NCBI GenBank assembly: GCA_964023275.1
Contig: OZ029919.1
Coordinates: forward strand, 8,885,202 to 8,949,201
DNA from: Norana najaformis
Lineage: Eukaryota > Annelida > Clitellata > Crassiclitellata > Hormogastridae
Direction: 5' to 3'
Length of the DNA stretch: 64,000 nt
A program made the translations under genes and the position numbers. Positions 46,538-58,044 of this stretch are shown here, piece by piece (the stretch's first letter is position 1; every line of letters begins with the position of its first letter). The notes below the pieces were generated by a model. The model did no database searches. It saw nothing but the letters and a program-made list of their open reading frames with translations, and had not been told where the DNA came from.

Positions 46538-47299
46538 GACCTTCGTTTTTCTTTTTTGCAAAACTATTCCTCCATCTCTTCATGCTGACTGGCTCTCCCT
46601 GCAAGGTCAGTCTCTAACGGTTCAGGCAAAAACGTTCAAAATGTTCATTTTCTCCTCCTGTTTGTAAATTGCTTTAAAGCTGGACAGAAGACAGTCATGT
46701 TTGAATAGGTAACGTTGTGCTGCAATAGCCTATGTTCATAGGACATAAATGTAGGTTGTCAAGGAATTCCGACAGCGGAGAATAATAATACAAACTTCAT
46801 TTCAGAATACAAAATCTCAAACTGTTGATACACTTTAGCTATTGTCATTCCACCAAAGAATGTTGTCTTGTGATCGGTTGTGATGCAAGATTTGTCTTTG
46901 TTTGTTAGGTAGGATATGAGGTAAATGAGTTTGATTATGTACTGCAGCATAACAGTATATGTTTGTTAAATCTTCAGTTCTGGGAGTTCTTCTGCCTTCA
47001 GCTAGAAAACTGCACATATTTGGGCTGATGTTTTTGGCTTTAAGGCTAACCCAGGCTGACTTGCAGGGTCGTCCCATAAGTCCATGGGCTTACTGCATGT
47101 CGGTGTCATTCGCATACTTCACTGCCATCCAGCACATCTTGTTTGACCATCAGGGTGTTATACATCTCACACATTTAATCACATGACTCATTTAATTGTA
47201 TCCTGTCGCATCTTCTTGTCAGGTGCTGCCACCAGAGTTAAGTCAGTCAGTGAACGGAAAGCCAGGAGAAGAAAAAGATATACGAAAGATGTAAAGTAA
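46538..47299 (+). CDS. Three candidate 3'-terminal exons of an unidentified membrane protein gene
   Basis: Exon A is 46538-46605 (acceptor GTTTCTCAG, donor CAAG|GTCAGT). Exon B is 46978-47154 (acceptor AAATCTTCAG, donor CAGG|GTGTTA). Exon C is 47223-47299 (acceptor TCTTCTTGTCAG, stop TAA). One frame runs through all three with matching phases. Exon A reads TFVFLFCKTIPPSLHADW; exon B reads LHIFGLMFLALRLTQADL and PWAYCMSVSFAYFTAIQHIL; exon C reads VKSVSERKARRRKRYTKDVK then stop. Two hydrophobic spans with a basic C-terminal tail suggest the end of a multipass membrane protein. Intron B-C is only 68 bp, short for this genome. No upstream exons or family were recognised, so the model may be fortuitous. 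Confidence 0.35.
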
Positions 47300-47596
47300 T
47301 TGCTCAAGGTCTCGTGCTGTGTTATTTGGTAGTGCTCTGAGCCCCTCTGTGTATTATAAGCCTTTGTGCTGTAACACTTTTCTGTTATGTTAAATAACAT
47401 TGTAATACCAGTGTATTATAATGAAGAAAGCTACGTGTGGGCTTCAAGTTTTTTAAAAACAAAGTTGCTAAGTTTTGATGGGAAGTTGGTTGCAGTTCTG
47501 TCTTATGTCGTTCAGTTTCAAATTTATAGCATTGTTGAGTCAGTGATTTCATATGTTTTGATTTATACCAGTTCTTTGTAGGGTGTTTAATCTTAT

Positions 47597-47690
47597 ATTA
47601 TATATATATATATACATATACACACACATACATTCTCCAAATATGTAACATGTGGATAATAACTAATATATTATATATATATAAATTCTC
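47597..47690. repeat. AT-rich microsatellite
   Basis: TATATATATATATATACATA, then a further TATATATATATA run. Confidence 0.8.
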
Positions 47691-47964
47691 CAACTATATT
47701 AAAGTAATTTTCAGTTTGATTTAGTACATAGATTATGAGGTTGTGTTTAAAACTGCCGGACTTTTCTTCTCAAGTTTCGAACATTATTTGCTTTCTTTTA
47801 ATGTTACAAATGCACCTGTTTATTCCACATTTTAACTAGGTCACATAATTCATGGACTTTGTGAATTGAGATTTAAATATAATATATTTTCTTTGTGAAC
47901 AAGATTTTGATGTAGTTTGTTTGAAGTTGTTACTAAAGTTAACTGTTGTACAGTTAATTTAAAG

Positions 47965-48215
47965 TTAATTGTGCTGCACAGTGGTCTATCGATAACGCGT
48001 TTGGTCAGTGATCATGCAGTTGCAGGTTCGACTCCATACAACTACCCTTGGCAAGTTGTTTGCACACACCGTGCTTCTGTCACCAAGTGGTATAATTTGG
48101 TACTGGCGTAAGCTGGGAAGTAAACAGCAAGTTTTGCAACTCACTGTCCCGTGTCCAGGACATTGGGATTCGTCTATTGATGGGTCACTTGTGGAGTATG
48201 GGATACTTTACTTTC
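47965..48215 (+). repeat. SINE family S3, tRNA-derived
   Basis: The tRNA-like head has GTGGTCTATCGATAACGCGT (A-box region) and GCAGTTGCAGGTTCGACTCC (B box GGTTCGACTCC). The body has CTTGGCAAGTTGTTTGCACA, TCTGTCACCAAGTGGTATAA and CGTGTCCAGGACATTGGGAT. Related to 49525-49975 and, reversed, 57005-57100. Confidence 0.65.
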
Positions 48216-48396
48216 AAAGTAACTGTAAACTGCATATATGTAGCTATACTTAGATTAATTTGTAATTTCTTCAACAGTTTTAGATGTTTTGTTGATTATA
48301 TAGAGATTTGAAGTCTGTTGCTGTGCGAAAATTGCAGCCTTACATGGTTTAAACTTATGTCACAACAGTTTTGTTTGTACTAAGTTTGTGCATGTA

Positions 48397-48535
48397 ACAA
48401 GGTGGCTGTGTGGTTGAGTGCTTCTCTTGTAGCATTGAGACTGGGATTCTGAGCCTCCTGTCTTACGTTGGGATGATGAGCAAGTCCTTTATACGCATTT
48501 ACTTAGCACCATTGATTCATTTTTGTCATTTATTC
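48397..48535 (+). repeat. SINE family S2 copy
   Basis: GGTGGCTGTGTGGTTGAGTG head, CTGGGATTCTGAGCCTCC in place of a B box, and GAGCAAGTCCTTTATACGCA with CTTAGCACCATTGATTCA as 3' block. Confidence 0.5.
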
Positions 48536-49524
48536 AAATGCCAGTTAATATAAAATACTGGTTTCATTCAGAAACCTGCTGGCCTTTGAGCATGCATCAG
48601 GAGTTCCAATTCTAACAAATGGGTGTCTGAAACTGGCATTTTCTTTCATGGAAAGTTCTGGTTACCCGATTGCTTCTGTATGTTATTGCTACTTAACTGT
48701 GTTAAGTTACGTTCAACAGGACTTTTAATTCCAGGGCCATGCCTTTGGACAGTATCTAAATAGCAAATATGTGTTAAGTTATATTTCTGGAATCAGTGTC
48801 TTGACTTTCCTGGCATTACATTACGTTGTTGTAGTATATAGTTTTGAGTCTTTACGTTCCTGTTTTGTCTGTCTGCGGTTCCTTCTTTGTCTGTGTGTAC
48901 TGGATTGGTCTCGCTTGTGGCCAGACTTCGACTGATAGCCAAGAAACACTTAGATGTACAAAATTATTGCTGCAGTTTTCTCATAATGTGTTGTAGGAAA
49001 TTTTATTCGAAATTGTAAAAGAAACTGTTATTAATCAAATCTTCTTTCAATTAGTGCTTTGTAAATGCCACTGAACTCATTAAGAATACCCCAGTGGTCT
49101 GGAATGAGACTAATCCTATTAAGGCCAAGCAATGCTTGAAGTAATACTTCTATGTCAGCATTCAGTCATAAAAAAGAGTTGGATTTTCCTGCCAGTAACC
49201 AGGACGATGTTGGAAAGCGATGCCGATGGATTTTTAAACTTGGCCTATCGTCAGGATTGTCAATTGCTGTTGGGGCTTGTCCATGGTGGAAATCCAGTCT
49301 GAATTTTATCCGTAGATAAAAAGAGTATAAAGAGTTGATTTCAATCACAATTGCCAATCGAATTCTTTATTTTAATTTTCGACTTTTAAGGATTAAGTCC
49401 CAAACAGTCTGCCTTCGAAAAGATGTACCTGAGCACAGCCAGGATAATTAATATTGCATTAAGTATTGTCTTCATTTAAATGTATAATTATTATAAAAAT
49501 TCAGTTAGGCCTACAGAAAAGGTG

Positions 49525-49975
49525 TAACATGGTGGTCTATTCAGTTACCCTAATAGGTCTGTAGTCTAACGGTTGCTGGTTTGAGCCTGCTGAGGGGACT
49601 CCATGTGTAACGACCTTGGGCAAGTCAACTGTGCATACACGCCTCTGTCACCAAGCAGCATAGTTTGGTACTTGCATGAATTTGGGAGGCTGATCACTTC
49701 AGCTTTATTACAGTGGTGCTATAGAAGTTCTCAGATTATTATTATAGTACACAGCAAGTGCTATAATGCACAGGTCCCATGTCCAGGACCATTGCCAACT
49801 CAAGGCCAAAGAGCAGGAAATGAGCATCTCCTACAAGTTCTACAATGCACAGGTCCCATGTCCAGGACCTTGGGATTCATCCATTGCCAACTCAAGGCCA
49901 AAGAGCAGGAAATGAGCATCTCCTACAAGTTCTACACTATGGGACACAGAACCTTTACTTTTTTATTGAAATGAA
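49525..49975 (+). repeat. SINE family S3 copy with internal tandem duplication
   Basis: TGGTGGTCTATTCAGTTACC head, GTTGCTGGTTTGAGCCTGC B-box region, then GACCTTGGGCAAGTCAACTG and CTCTGTCACCAAGCAGCATA. Inside, an approximately 90-bp block (AATGCACAGGTCCCATGTCC through GAGCATCTCCTACAAGTTCT) is present twice at 49766-49932; the first copy lacks the TTGGGATTCATC stretch. Confidence 0.65.
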
Positions 49976-50684
49976 AGGTAGATTTTTGGTAACCGTTGCG
50001 TGAACTGGTCGATGTCATGTGCCATGAAATTCTTTAGATAAGGACACTGTACTTAAAATACCTGCATCATTCAGTGTTTTGTCAGAAGTGAATTGTTCTG
50101 GAAATGTTGTAACAAACAAACAGTCCAAATTGACGCTCTCCTGTTGCGTGTCATCTTGCAGTAATTAATGATCATGGGAATAATTGCCTATAAAGTAGAC
50201 CTACATGGCTGGTTTTACGCAACCATTTTTTCATAATCTTTTGTTACATTAAGATCTAACTTACTTGTCTAATTCTGACCAACCACATAGACCACTTAAA
50301 CTTGCTTGAAACAAGTAGACTATGGTTGATATAAAGGGTACGGTCACGAGGGAAGGCAAAGCATCGCAAGTGAATATATTGATGAACCAGTAAATAAGCT
50401 ATTTATCAAGCGGGCTACGCTGGTATCAATCAAATTTAATGTAATCTTGCAACCTGCACAGTGAGTTTATAGCGCAGTTACACCAATACCTTAGTGCTTT
50501 TACTAGTAAGATATGGTGTTAATGTTGGCCGCTTGTAAGATATCGTTAGACTATTAAAATAGGCATACGTAGGCCTACATGTTTAAGCAGGGACGGCCTT
50601 GGGCATGTTCTAAGTGTTCGCCCGTTCAGGACAGTCGATTTAATGGGTCATCGAATTAGGCCTATTTGGCTGTGATTTTCTTTA

Positions 50685-50806
50685 AGATTTCTACAGCACC
50701 CAACGAAAGCTAAGTCGTGGGAACCAGCTTATTCACAGGCGCTCAGTCAAAACAAAATCGATAGGCAAGAGTGTTCGGTTCCAGGTCAAGATCCAAGAGG
50801 CAGGCA
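50685..50806 (-). repeat. Dispersed repeat A, third copy
   Basis: GATTTCTACAGCACCCAACG, AAAGCTAAGTCGTGGGAACC and TCCAGGTCAAGATCCA are the reverse complement of the 885-1033 copy. Confidence 0.55.
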
Positions 50807-51270
50807 GAGAGAGCGTGGCAGCTACGGAGGGTGATATTTGGGATTGGGGCGGAAAGAGGGATAACAGGAAGAAGGGGAGTGTAGCTACGTGTGTGGATAG
50901 AACCATTTTACCAATTTTTACTACAATTTTTATCATTCTGACCGGTAAAAATTATTTACCGGTAAATTTAATTTACTATGCTTAGGTAATCACCCTGAAA
51001 TGGTCGAAGCTGAACGATCGGAACTTAACCATGGTCCGTCATCAACCAGATCTCGGAAATTTGAACTCTGAGATAAATGCAAAGCTGGCCTAATTATACT
51101 GTAGTCCCGAGAGCCAACCACACGTGATGGCGTTGACCTGGTTAAATAAAATAGAGAAAATATTTTAGTGTTTCTTTTCTACATACTGTGAGAGAAAAGG
51201 ATCGTATCGGGTAGTTTGTTATTTTGAATTCTAAGCCAATGCTCCGAGCCAAGTTAGTGTAAACCTTATT

Positions 51271-51507
51271 TTAGCATTCTGTGACCTTTATATGAAAACC
51301 CAACTCTACAGACTTATCTCCATACGGAACTTTACATTCATCACAAGCTGTCTTGCCAGGATGCCCTTCTTTCACTATCGTGCCAATATCCACATCGTAA
51401 ACAGTTCCGGCATTAGCATCTTGGCTTGACCTCTCCCGATTTCGACCTGGCACCGATGCCGACGCAGCAACCTGCTGCATGGTTTCAGCGGTGATGAAGG
51501 ATCTCAC
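51271..51507 (-). CDS. Candidate terminal exon of an unidentified gene
   Basis: An open frame of 78 codons to a TAA, preceded by an acceptor (TAATCAG at 51508). It reads VRSFITAETMQQVAASASVP, later NAGTVYDVDIGTIVKEGHPG, then KTACDECKVPYGDKSVELG. It could also begin at the ATG at 51480. The C-x2-C within 'GKTACDECKVPYGDKSVELG' is loosely like the first half of a PARP-type zinc finger, but the later His/Cys ligands were not found, so no function is claimed. A SINE S1 end lies just upstream. It could also be a retroposed fragment. Confidence 0.35.
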   Translation of the reverse strand: MRSFITAETMQQVAASASVPGRNRERSSQDANAGTVYDVDIGTIVKEGHPGKTACDECKVPYGDKSVELGFHIKVTEC

Positions 51508-51526
51508 CTGATTATTTCATTGAAAA

Positions 51527-51602
51527 TGAGCCGACTCGAGGCCATACGGTCGCTATTGAAAAACGTGTACATGTACATTTCATGTGTACATTTACATTTC
51601 GC
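51527..51602 (+). repeat. SINE family S1, 3' end
   Basis: TGAAAATGAGCCGACTCGAG, GCCATACGGTCGCTATTG and GTGTACATGTACATTTC followed by a second TGTACATTTACATTTC. Confidence 0.5.
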
Positions 51603-51651
51603 GTAAATTTGATTGGACAGCGCCGGTGAGTAGGCTAATCATTGTAAACAG

Positions 51652-51905
<254 letters not shown>

Positions 51906-52137
51906 GCAGCTTTTGGGTTATTCTGAGAAATTTCGAGGATTTACATAAATTTTAACTGTCGGTAATTTATATCTTGTTAGACAGGTAGTTTTATAAGATG
52001 TCCCTTTCTGTTCCTTTCGTTCCAGGTCTTAATAAAATCACTATAATTGTCACAAACCCATAAGTGGCTCATTATAATTAGGCGTGGAGGCAATTGGCCT
52101 CGATTGCTCCCAGTGACCGTTCGCGAAGGCGTGCCTA

Positions 52138-52209
52138 TCAAGCTCTGCAGGTTGTTCCATCAGCCCAGTCTGTGTTCACTCTGCAGGCGCACTGTTCTGG
52201 GCCTACGCA
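52138..52209 (-). CDS. Candidate short terminal exon, cysteine-rich
   Basis: A strong acceptor (TTTATTCTTTCTTTAG above 52209) opens a 23-codon frame, CVGPEQCACRVNTDWADGTT then CRA and TGA. The CV-x-PEQC-x-C string is typical of the end of a trypsin-inhibitor-like (TIL) cysteine-rich domain. No upstream exon with the remaining cysteines was found, so this is weak. Confidence 0.25.
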   Translation of the reverse strand, partial: CVGPEQCACRVNTDWADGTTCRA

Positions 52210-53279
52210 CTAAAGAAAGAATAAATTACACTGGGCATGATAAAAGTTATTACCCGTCTCGCACGCAATGGCGATCACAAAATAACGAAGTTTATGACGA
52301 CATCGCGATATCAACAGTAAATAAAACACAAATAGCGTAAATACAAGAAATTAAATATTCCCATCTGGCGCAGTTGCTTTTTCCGTTTTAGTGCATTGAT
52401 GACTATTACATGGCAGAAAGGGACAATTGCACCTATCGCAGAAGTCCTAACAAAAGTGCTTAGTTAATGTTTTAACTTTATAGTTAGGATTCTTGATCTG
52501 TTTATATTTTGTTTTTGCCCAACCTTTAATTTAGTGATGATATTTAGCAAGTTAATTTACGCAGCCGAATGCGATTTGTGCCCACCTTTAGTTTGACGTG
52601 TGTAGGCGGGCGTTAAACATACACCACAGAAAGCGATGGGCAGTATGGAATATACTCTGCATAGCAATTGTACGTAAAACCCTGTGGCACAACGCTGACA
52701 TTTAGGCGGCGGTGATTACACAGGACGTGTAGATGCGGTAGAATATATAGGCCAAAGGCTTACGCCGGGCTTTTCGTTCATCAGAATCTTAAAGAAGTCC
52801 ATACAGTGGGATAGGACTAAAACCCGGTGATGCCCAGGAACCTTCCGCACGACTCTTGTGAGTCGGCGCCGTTAGCTTGCGAATTCACTACGATTTATAA
52901 ACAGCCTGATAAGTTTGTTACAAGAACGCTCTGCCACTGTTGGCGAGGACGAATTTTCCGTTCATAATTTGCCCGAGTTTCTGTGTTTGGTTACGTTTGT
53001 GGTATCGGAAATGTGTGGCCGTTGCATAAATTCAGAGGATTTTTAATCGTGTCATTGGCGAGATATTTAAAAGTAAGTAGCAGTTTCAGTATTTCAGGTA
53101 CAAATAGCGTAGCTCTTCGGCATTTTAGAAATTTGTTTGCTAAGATATAATTATAACTTTGGATAAAAGAATATTCACTTTCAGTAAAGTTATTTGACAT
53201 GGGGAATGTGTATCTTGGCATGGTGGTTACCTTGTTATTTCTTTTATTGTTATTTCTGCATTTATTAAGCACCACTATC
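52210..53279. other. Stretch with no supported gene
   Basis: AT-rich with no convincing exon on either strand; the open frame on minus at 52991-53341 carries no recognisable domain. Confidence 0.3.
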
Positions 53280-53355
53280 AAATGACTAAGCATCAAGCGT
53301 TGGCGCTGAGCAATTGTGAGTGAAGGAAAGTACTTGCTCAAAGTTCCTACACAGT
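53280..53355 (-). repeat. SINE family S2, 3' part
   Basis: AAGCATCAAGCGTTGGCGCT, GAGCAATTGTGAGTGAAGG and TACTTGCTCAAAGTTCC match the reverse complement of the S2 3' block. Confidence 0.5.
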
Positions 53356-53969
53356 AGGCTTGAACATGTACTTCTTTTTACAAACTGAGTGCTACCTTGC
53401 TTTGTGGTTGATACCCTCTTCCGAAGAGTAAGTAGTTTTTTGTGGCACCAATTTCATGAAGTCAAAATATGGGAATCATACAATATTATGATATCTTTAT
53501 AGGAGTGGACTTGCAAGTGTATAATTTATTGGGGGAGGGAGAGAAATTACAGTACCTGCCAATTTTTACTTCTTCCCTTCCCATACTTGCACCCTCTGCC
53601 CATTTTTCTTGCTCCTTTCCTACCTGTCATTTACAGTACCTGTTGTTCAGTTACTTGGTGAAAATGTTAGGCCTCAAACCATGGCATGTTTGGGGCCAAA
53701 ACTGGGGAAGAGGGGGTGGTTGTATTATTGTGACACAGGGTAAGATGAGAACCAACACTTCAAGGTGGCATAGTGTCCAAGTGTAATATGTGTAATAAGT
53801 GTAATATAAAAAATATGTTGGCTTTCACCTCTGCAGACTTGAGTTCAGCTTTTTAATCTGGGGTCTGCAATGTGATATAAACACAGATCACATTGTTGAA
53901 TTGTGAAATGTTAGTAGCCGTCATCTTTGAAATGAGTGCTTCCTCAAACCTAGTACATGCAATCACGCA

Positions 53970-54075
53970 CACACCAAGAGTTCATTTGAGGTAGCTGAGT
54001 GACTTACACATTGACTTATTACTTCTGTGACCTGGTTCAAATCCCAGGCCTCAAGAGCCTGATGTGTTAAGCTGA
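53970..54075 (+). repeat. tRNA-derived SINE-like sequence
   Basis: GAGGTAGCTGAGTGACTTAC followed by GTGACCTGGTTCAAATCCCA carries A- and B-box-like blocks at tRNA spacing, but it does not fold into a plausible intact tRNA. Confidence 0.45.
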
Positions 54076-54376
54076 CTCGTATGGAATTGTCAGTGGCCAC
54101 TTTTTTAGGTATGAATACCTCCTTAAATCAAATACTGAGACGTGGAGTTCACACAGCAACGGTTATTAAAGTATCGATGAAAGTGGGGCCAGTCATTGGC
54201 TGTAAATTAGCAGCTCTGAGTGAGTTTCAGTTAAGCTGAAGAGTCTTTTGCTTATGTTGCAAACACAACAACATAACAGCATCAATCCAACCAAAAGACA
54301 ACCTACAGGATCAATCCAACCAAAAGACAATCTCTCTTCTTATGATCAAATGACTTAGCAACTACTTTTTGAATTT

Positions 54377-54422
54377 TCATTTAAATTCTTGGTAAATTAC
54401 AATTTACCAAGAATTTAAATGA
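54377..54422. repeat. Perfect 22-bp inverted repeat, 2-nt loop
   Basis: The left arm 54377-54398 (TCATTTAAATTCTTGGTAAA plus TT) is exactly complementary to 54401-54422. Confidence 0.9.
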
Positions 54423-54610
54423 CAGATGCAGTTGTGGAAGGCACTGGAGTACTGGGTCTGTGGTCATGTTTTCCATTCTTATTCAGCTCCTTGCAACTAT
54501 TCTTCTGCTAGTAGCTTATGGTACTGTATACCTATTCAAGACCCAGAATGTTGACAGTGTTAAATGACTGCAGCAAAGGAATGCAATTTTCTGTCCTCAT
54601 TTGTGTGTAT

Positions 54611-54696
54611 GTAATCGTAATCGTATCGTAATCGTAATCTCGAGATTTCTACAGCGCCCAACGAAAGCTAAGTCGCGGGAACCAGCTTATTCACAC
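54611..54696 (-). repeat. Dispersed repeat A, fourth copy
   Basis: Starts with (GTAATC)n and continues CGAGATTTCTACAGCGCCCA and AAGCTAAGTCGCGGGAACCA, the reverse of the 885-1033 copy, retaining the hexanucleotide tail. Confidence 0.6.
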
Positions 54697-54884
54697 TTAT
54701 GTCTCATGCACTGGGCTGCTTTCTTTGCTTGCAAGCCTTTCTTGAATTGTGTTGGTCAGATTTATGTAATGGAGAAAGAACTACTAAGCTTTATGATAAT
54801 TTTGTTAGTTAAAAAATTCTTTGCTTTAGTTCTGTTTAGTTTTGTGTGGTTGTAATTGTAACAAAGAGTGATATTGCTTAAGCT

Positions 54885-55035
54885 GAGTAGTTTTGTGATT
54901 ACAGGCCTCAGTCTGTTTCACTTCATCGGGAGTTGAAGCCATTCTTTTCAATTTTGTCTTATCAGGTTGGAAGCACCTCTGAGGAATCTCTGTTGATGAG
55001 GTGCTGTGTAAATGTCCAAATGTGATTAGGATCAC
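54885..55035 (+). repeat. LINE 3'-end remnant
   Basis: CGGGAGTTGAAGCCATTCTT, TATCAGGTTGGAAGCACCTC and GAGGTGCTGTGTAAATGTCC follow the same order as CTGAAGACTGTACTGTTC, GGGTCGGAAGCACCTC and GAGGCGCTTTATAAATC in 23050-23145. Confidence 0.45.
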
Positions 55036-56184
55036 CCAGATAAGTAGGAATGCTTTTTCTTTGATGGCATGGCTGGAAAATCGATTGCTAGATTCGTATA
55101 ACATCCAGAAAATGTTGAAAACTGAATGGGGTGATGAAAGCCATATCTGTGCTTTTTCAGGATGCTCTAGTTTCTCAGGGATGATACACTGATACCATAT
55201 CTATCCATGGCTAACATAAAGTTCTCTCTTGCAACACTGCTGTCAAAGGAAACAAAAATAAAAACAGATAAAACTCCAAATCTGAAGCTGCAGAAGCATT
55301 TTTAACATTATCGACCCACTCCACACTCATGGGACAGTTTAAGGTCGATTTATCGGAGCTTATTAGGTGTCTGTAAAATCCGGACAACAACTACTCGATT
55401 TGAGAGCAACACTTGATTTTTTCAGCAGTAAGCTGTGATTCTTAATCATGTCATTGGCTGTGATTCTTCCAAGGGAACCAACCAGTACTTACATAAGTAA
55501 GTTAAAATTTTTGTCATTTATTTATCGACGACAGACTGAAATCAAGCAACGCCAGCAACTTATAATGCTGTATTTAGGTACCTTATCTACAATGAGATCA
55601 TACTATAATGAGGTTATTTTCTAAAGCTGAATCAGATTTGGCCCCAGTTGTGTTGTATCAGAATTCATGTTGTAATGAATCGTGTTATAGTGATGATTTG
55701 GTGTAAAATTTGCCAGGTATACTTGACTTAACGTTGTTTTGTCTTTACTGGTACAACTTCATTAATGTAATGTAGATTTAATTAAGCATTACATTAATGT
55801 AATATAATGTTATATAACCTAGGGTTTATGTAGAGGCTTTAAGACCCTTACAAGAGTATATAATTATCTCACTGCATACCGGTACACACTTAAAAGCAAT
55901 GTCTAAAAAACAGACACTAATGTCGCAGGTGCTCACACAGACGTCAGTTGTGTGGAAATAAACAGTGATTGTAGCCACATCCAGTCATTAATTTAGCTGT
56001 TTTTGTAATTAGTCAAAGTAGCCTGACAATGGGCAGCAATGAATGTCGTTTTGGCCGTCTTATATATTGGATGTCTTTGAGTGTTTTAGCACCGTTAATG
56101 TCTGCTGTTATCGGGCATTACTTTTAAGAATGTAAATAATTTCTCCATGGTTTAGGTCATTTCTGGTAGCAGCTTAGCGCTGAG
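55036..56184. other. Stretch with no supported gene
   Basis: AT-rich. An imperfect palindrome ATTAATGTAATG / CATTACATTAAT lies at about 55760-55800. No exons seen. Confidence 0.3.
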
Positions 56185-56445
56185 GATACAACAGTGACAG
56201 GCACTGACTGATTGCAGCTTGGCTTTGGTGCGCCATCAGTTGATGCCTTGAGCATTAGACACCGGCTCGTTAGAAGTTTCTTATTAATATTAATATTATT
56301 AATATTATTATTTATTATTATTATTTATTATTATATTATTATTATTAGTATATTATTATTATATTATTATTATTATATTATTATTATTATTATATTATTA
56401 TTATTATAATAATATTATTATTATTATCATTATTATTATAGGAGC
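56185..56445 (+). repeat. LINE type B tail with expanded (TTA)n
   Basis: GGCTTTGGTGCGCCATCAGT, TGATGCCTTGAGCATTAGAC and ACCGGCTCGTTAGAAGTT, then about 160 bp of TTA/TAT repeats, as though the element's own ATT tail had expanded. Confidence 0.65.
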
Positions 56446-57004
56446 TGTGAAGTTGACATTGAGCCTAATTAGTGCTTGGATGTGTGACCATGCATAGAAT
56501 GCTGCAGGTCATATTGGCTCATCCTCACCCTGCCTTTTTGCACTGGTATTTAATACCAAGAAAAGCTGGGATATCAAGAGTAGGATTGTGTAGGATTGTG
56601 TTTCAGGCAAAGTATCCATCTAACCACTGACTATGCTTCTGAGAAGTTTCTAGAGAGGCACTTGAACAACGTGTAACCTTCATAGATGTTATCTTTTTAT
56701 CATAGACTTCCTATAGATTTATCACAGGCATAGGTTTTATCTTTTTTACTTTTTATCTTTTTTACTGAAACCTTTTATCTTTTTTACTAAAAACCCTGAC
56801 AATTTGGGGTAAGTTGATGTAGGTAATTTCTTTTCAAGGGTTGCTCAAAGCTTTAGACTAGAACAGTATAATAGACGTAGATTGCCACACTCGGGTAACT
56901 ACGAGTGTGTTTATAAGTCCATCCAAAAATGTATTTGTTAGTCCAGCTGTTGAGTGTGTTTGTGGGTTTATCCAGAGGTACGTATTTGTGATTCCAAGCA
57001 GAGG

Positions 57005-57100
57005 TGTATTTTACATGCAGTCAAACCCGCAACCTCATGATCATTGACCAAACACGTTACCAACAGACCGCCGTGCCGCACTATTGAAAGACCACCATGC
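57005..57100 (-). repeat. SINE family S3, tRNA-like head
   Basis: The reverse complement reads CGGTCTGTTGGTAACGTGTT, TGGTCAATGATCATGAGG and TTGCGGGTTTGACTGCATG, collinear with 47980-48035. Confidence 0.55.
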
Positions 57101-58044
57101 CGGGTACCAGCTTTAATTCAGCTTTATAAAGTGACTCATAATTTGACTATGATGTATCCTTGTTGTAAGTGTTACTTGGAAGGCTCTGAGAGACCGCATG
57201 AAACTAATGTTACACATGAAAATGCCTGGTTGTAGATCACATTTTCTCATTTTCTCCTTATGTTTGGAACAATGTTTGGAATCCAAGCTCCTTCACCAGA
57301 CATAGATTAATATCTGGAGCTATATACATACATACATGTACATACTTAATGTACTTGCATAAATCTATATTTTCTGTGCTGAGTAGGAAGTTAAAATGTT
57401 AGCCTAACGGTTGAATAGGAACTGATAACTTAAACTGTGCTATGGCTATATTGGTAAATCACATGACTACTGGCCAGTTCAAGAGTTGTGTACTGATGTG
57501 TTCGCGTTTGAATGGTTGCTGTCGACCTTATGCGTGTTGAAGTTTACTTGGTCGGTTGGTGTACCCTGCCCACTAAAGATGCACCTAATTTACCTGACAA
57601 TGGCTTTGTTGGGGTTGTGTTGCTATCTGGATGCCTTGTGCTAAGTTTGGTCCACTTTTGGTTGGGTATTGACTGTTTACCGTACAACTGTTTAAAATAA
57701 AAAGCTCCATGGTGATCTTAGCAGGCCATGCTTTTCGGCCATTATTATGGCTGTGAAATCCGCTGTGCTTTGACTAAGGCCGAGTATAAACACTGGCATG
57801 TACGAGCAGAAAAGGAGTTTGTTTTTACTGGAGGGTCAGCTTTCCAGCTCCACTGCTGAGGGGTTATTGTTGTCTTTGGTCTCATCCATCAGTGTGGCCT
57901 CTGCATTGACAAATATTGTCTGTTGTAAGTGTGCAGCCACTGTGGCCTAAAGTCACACACTTCTGTCTGAATGCTGGAGATGACCACAATAATTGTGTGG
58001 TAGTGGGCGACTGTAACAGTTCTGTTACAGGATGATTTGCTATT
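57101..58044. other. Stretch with no supported gene
   Basis: TG-rich, with no exon supported on either strand. Confidence 0.3.
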
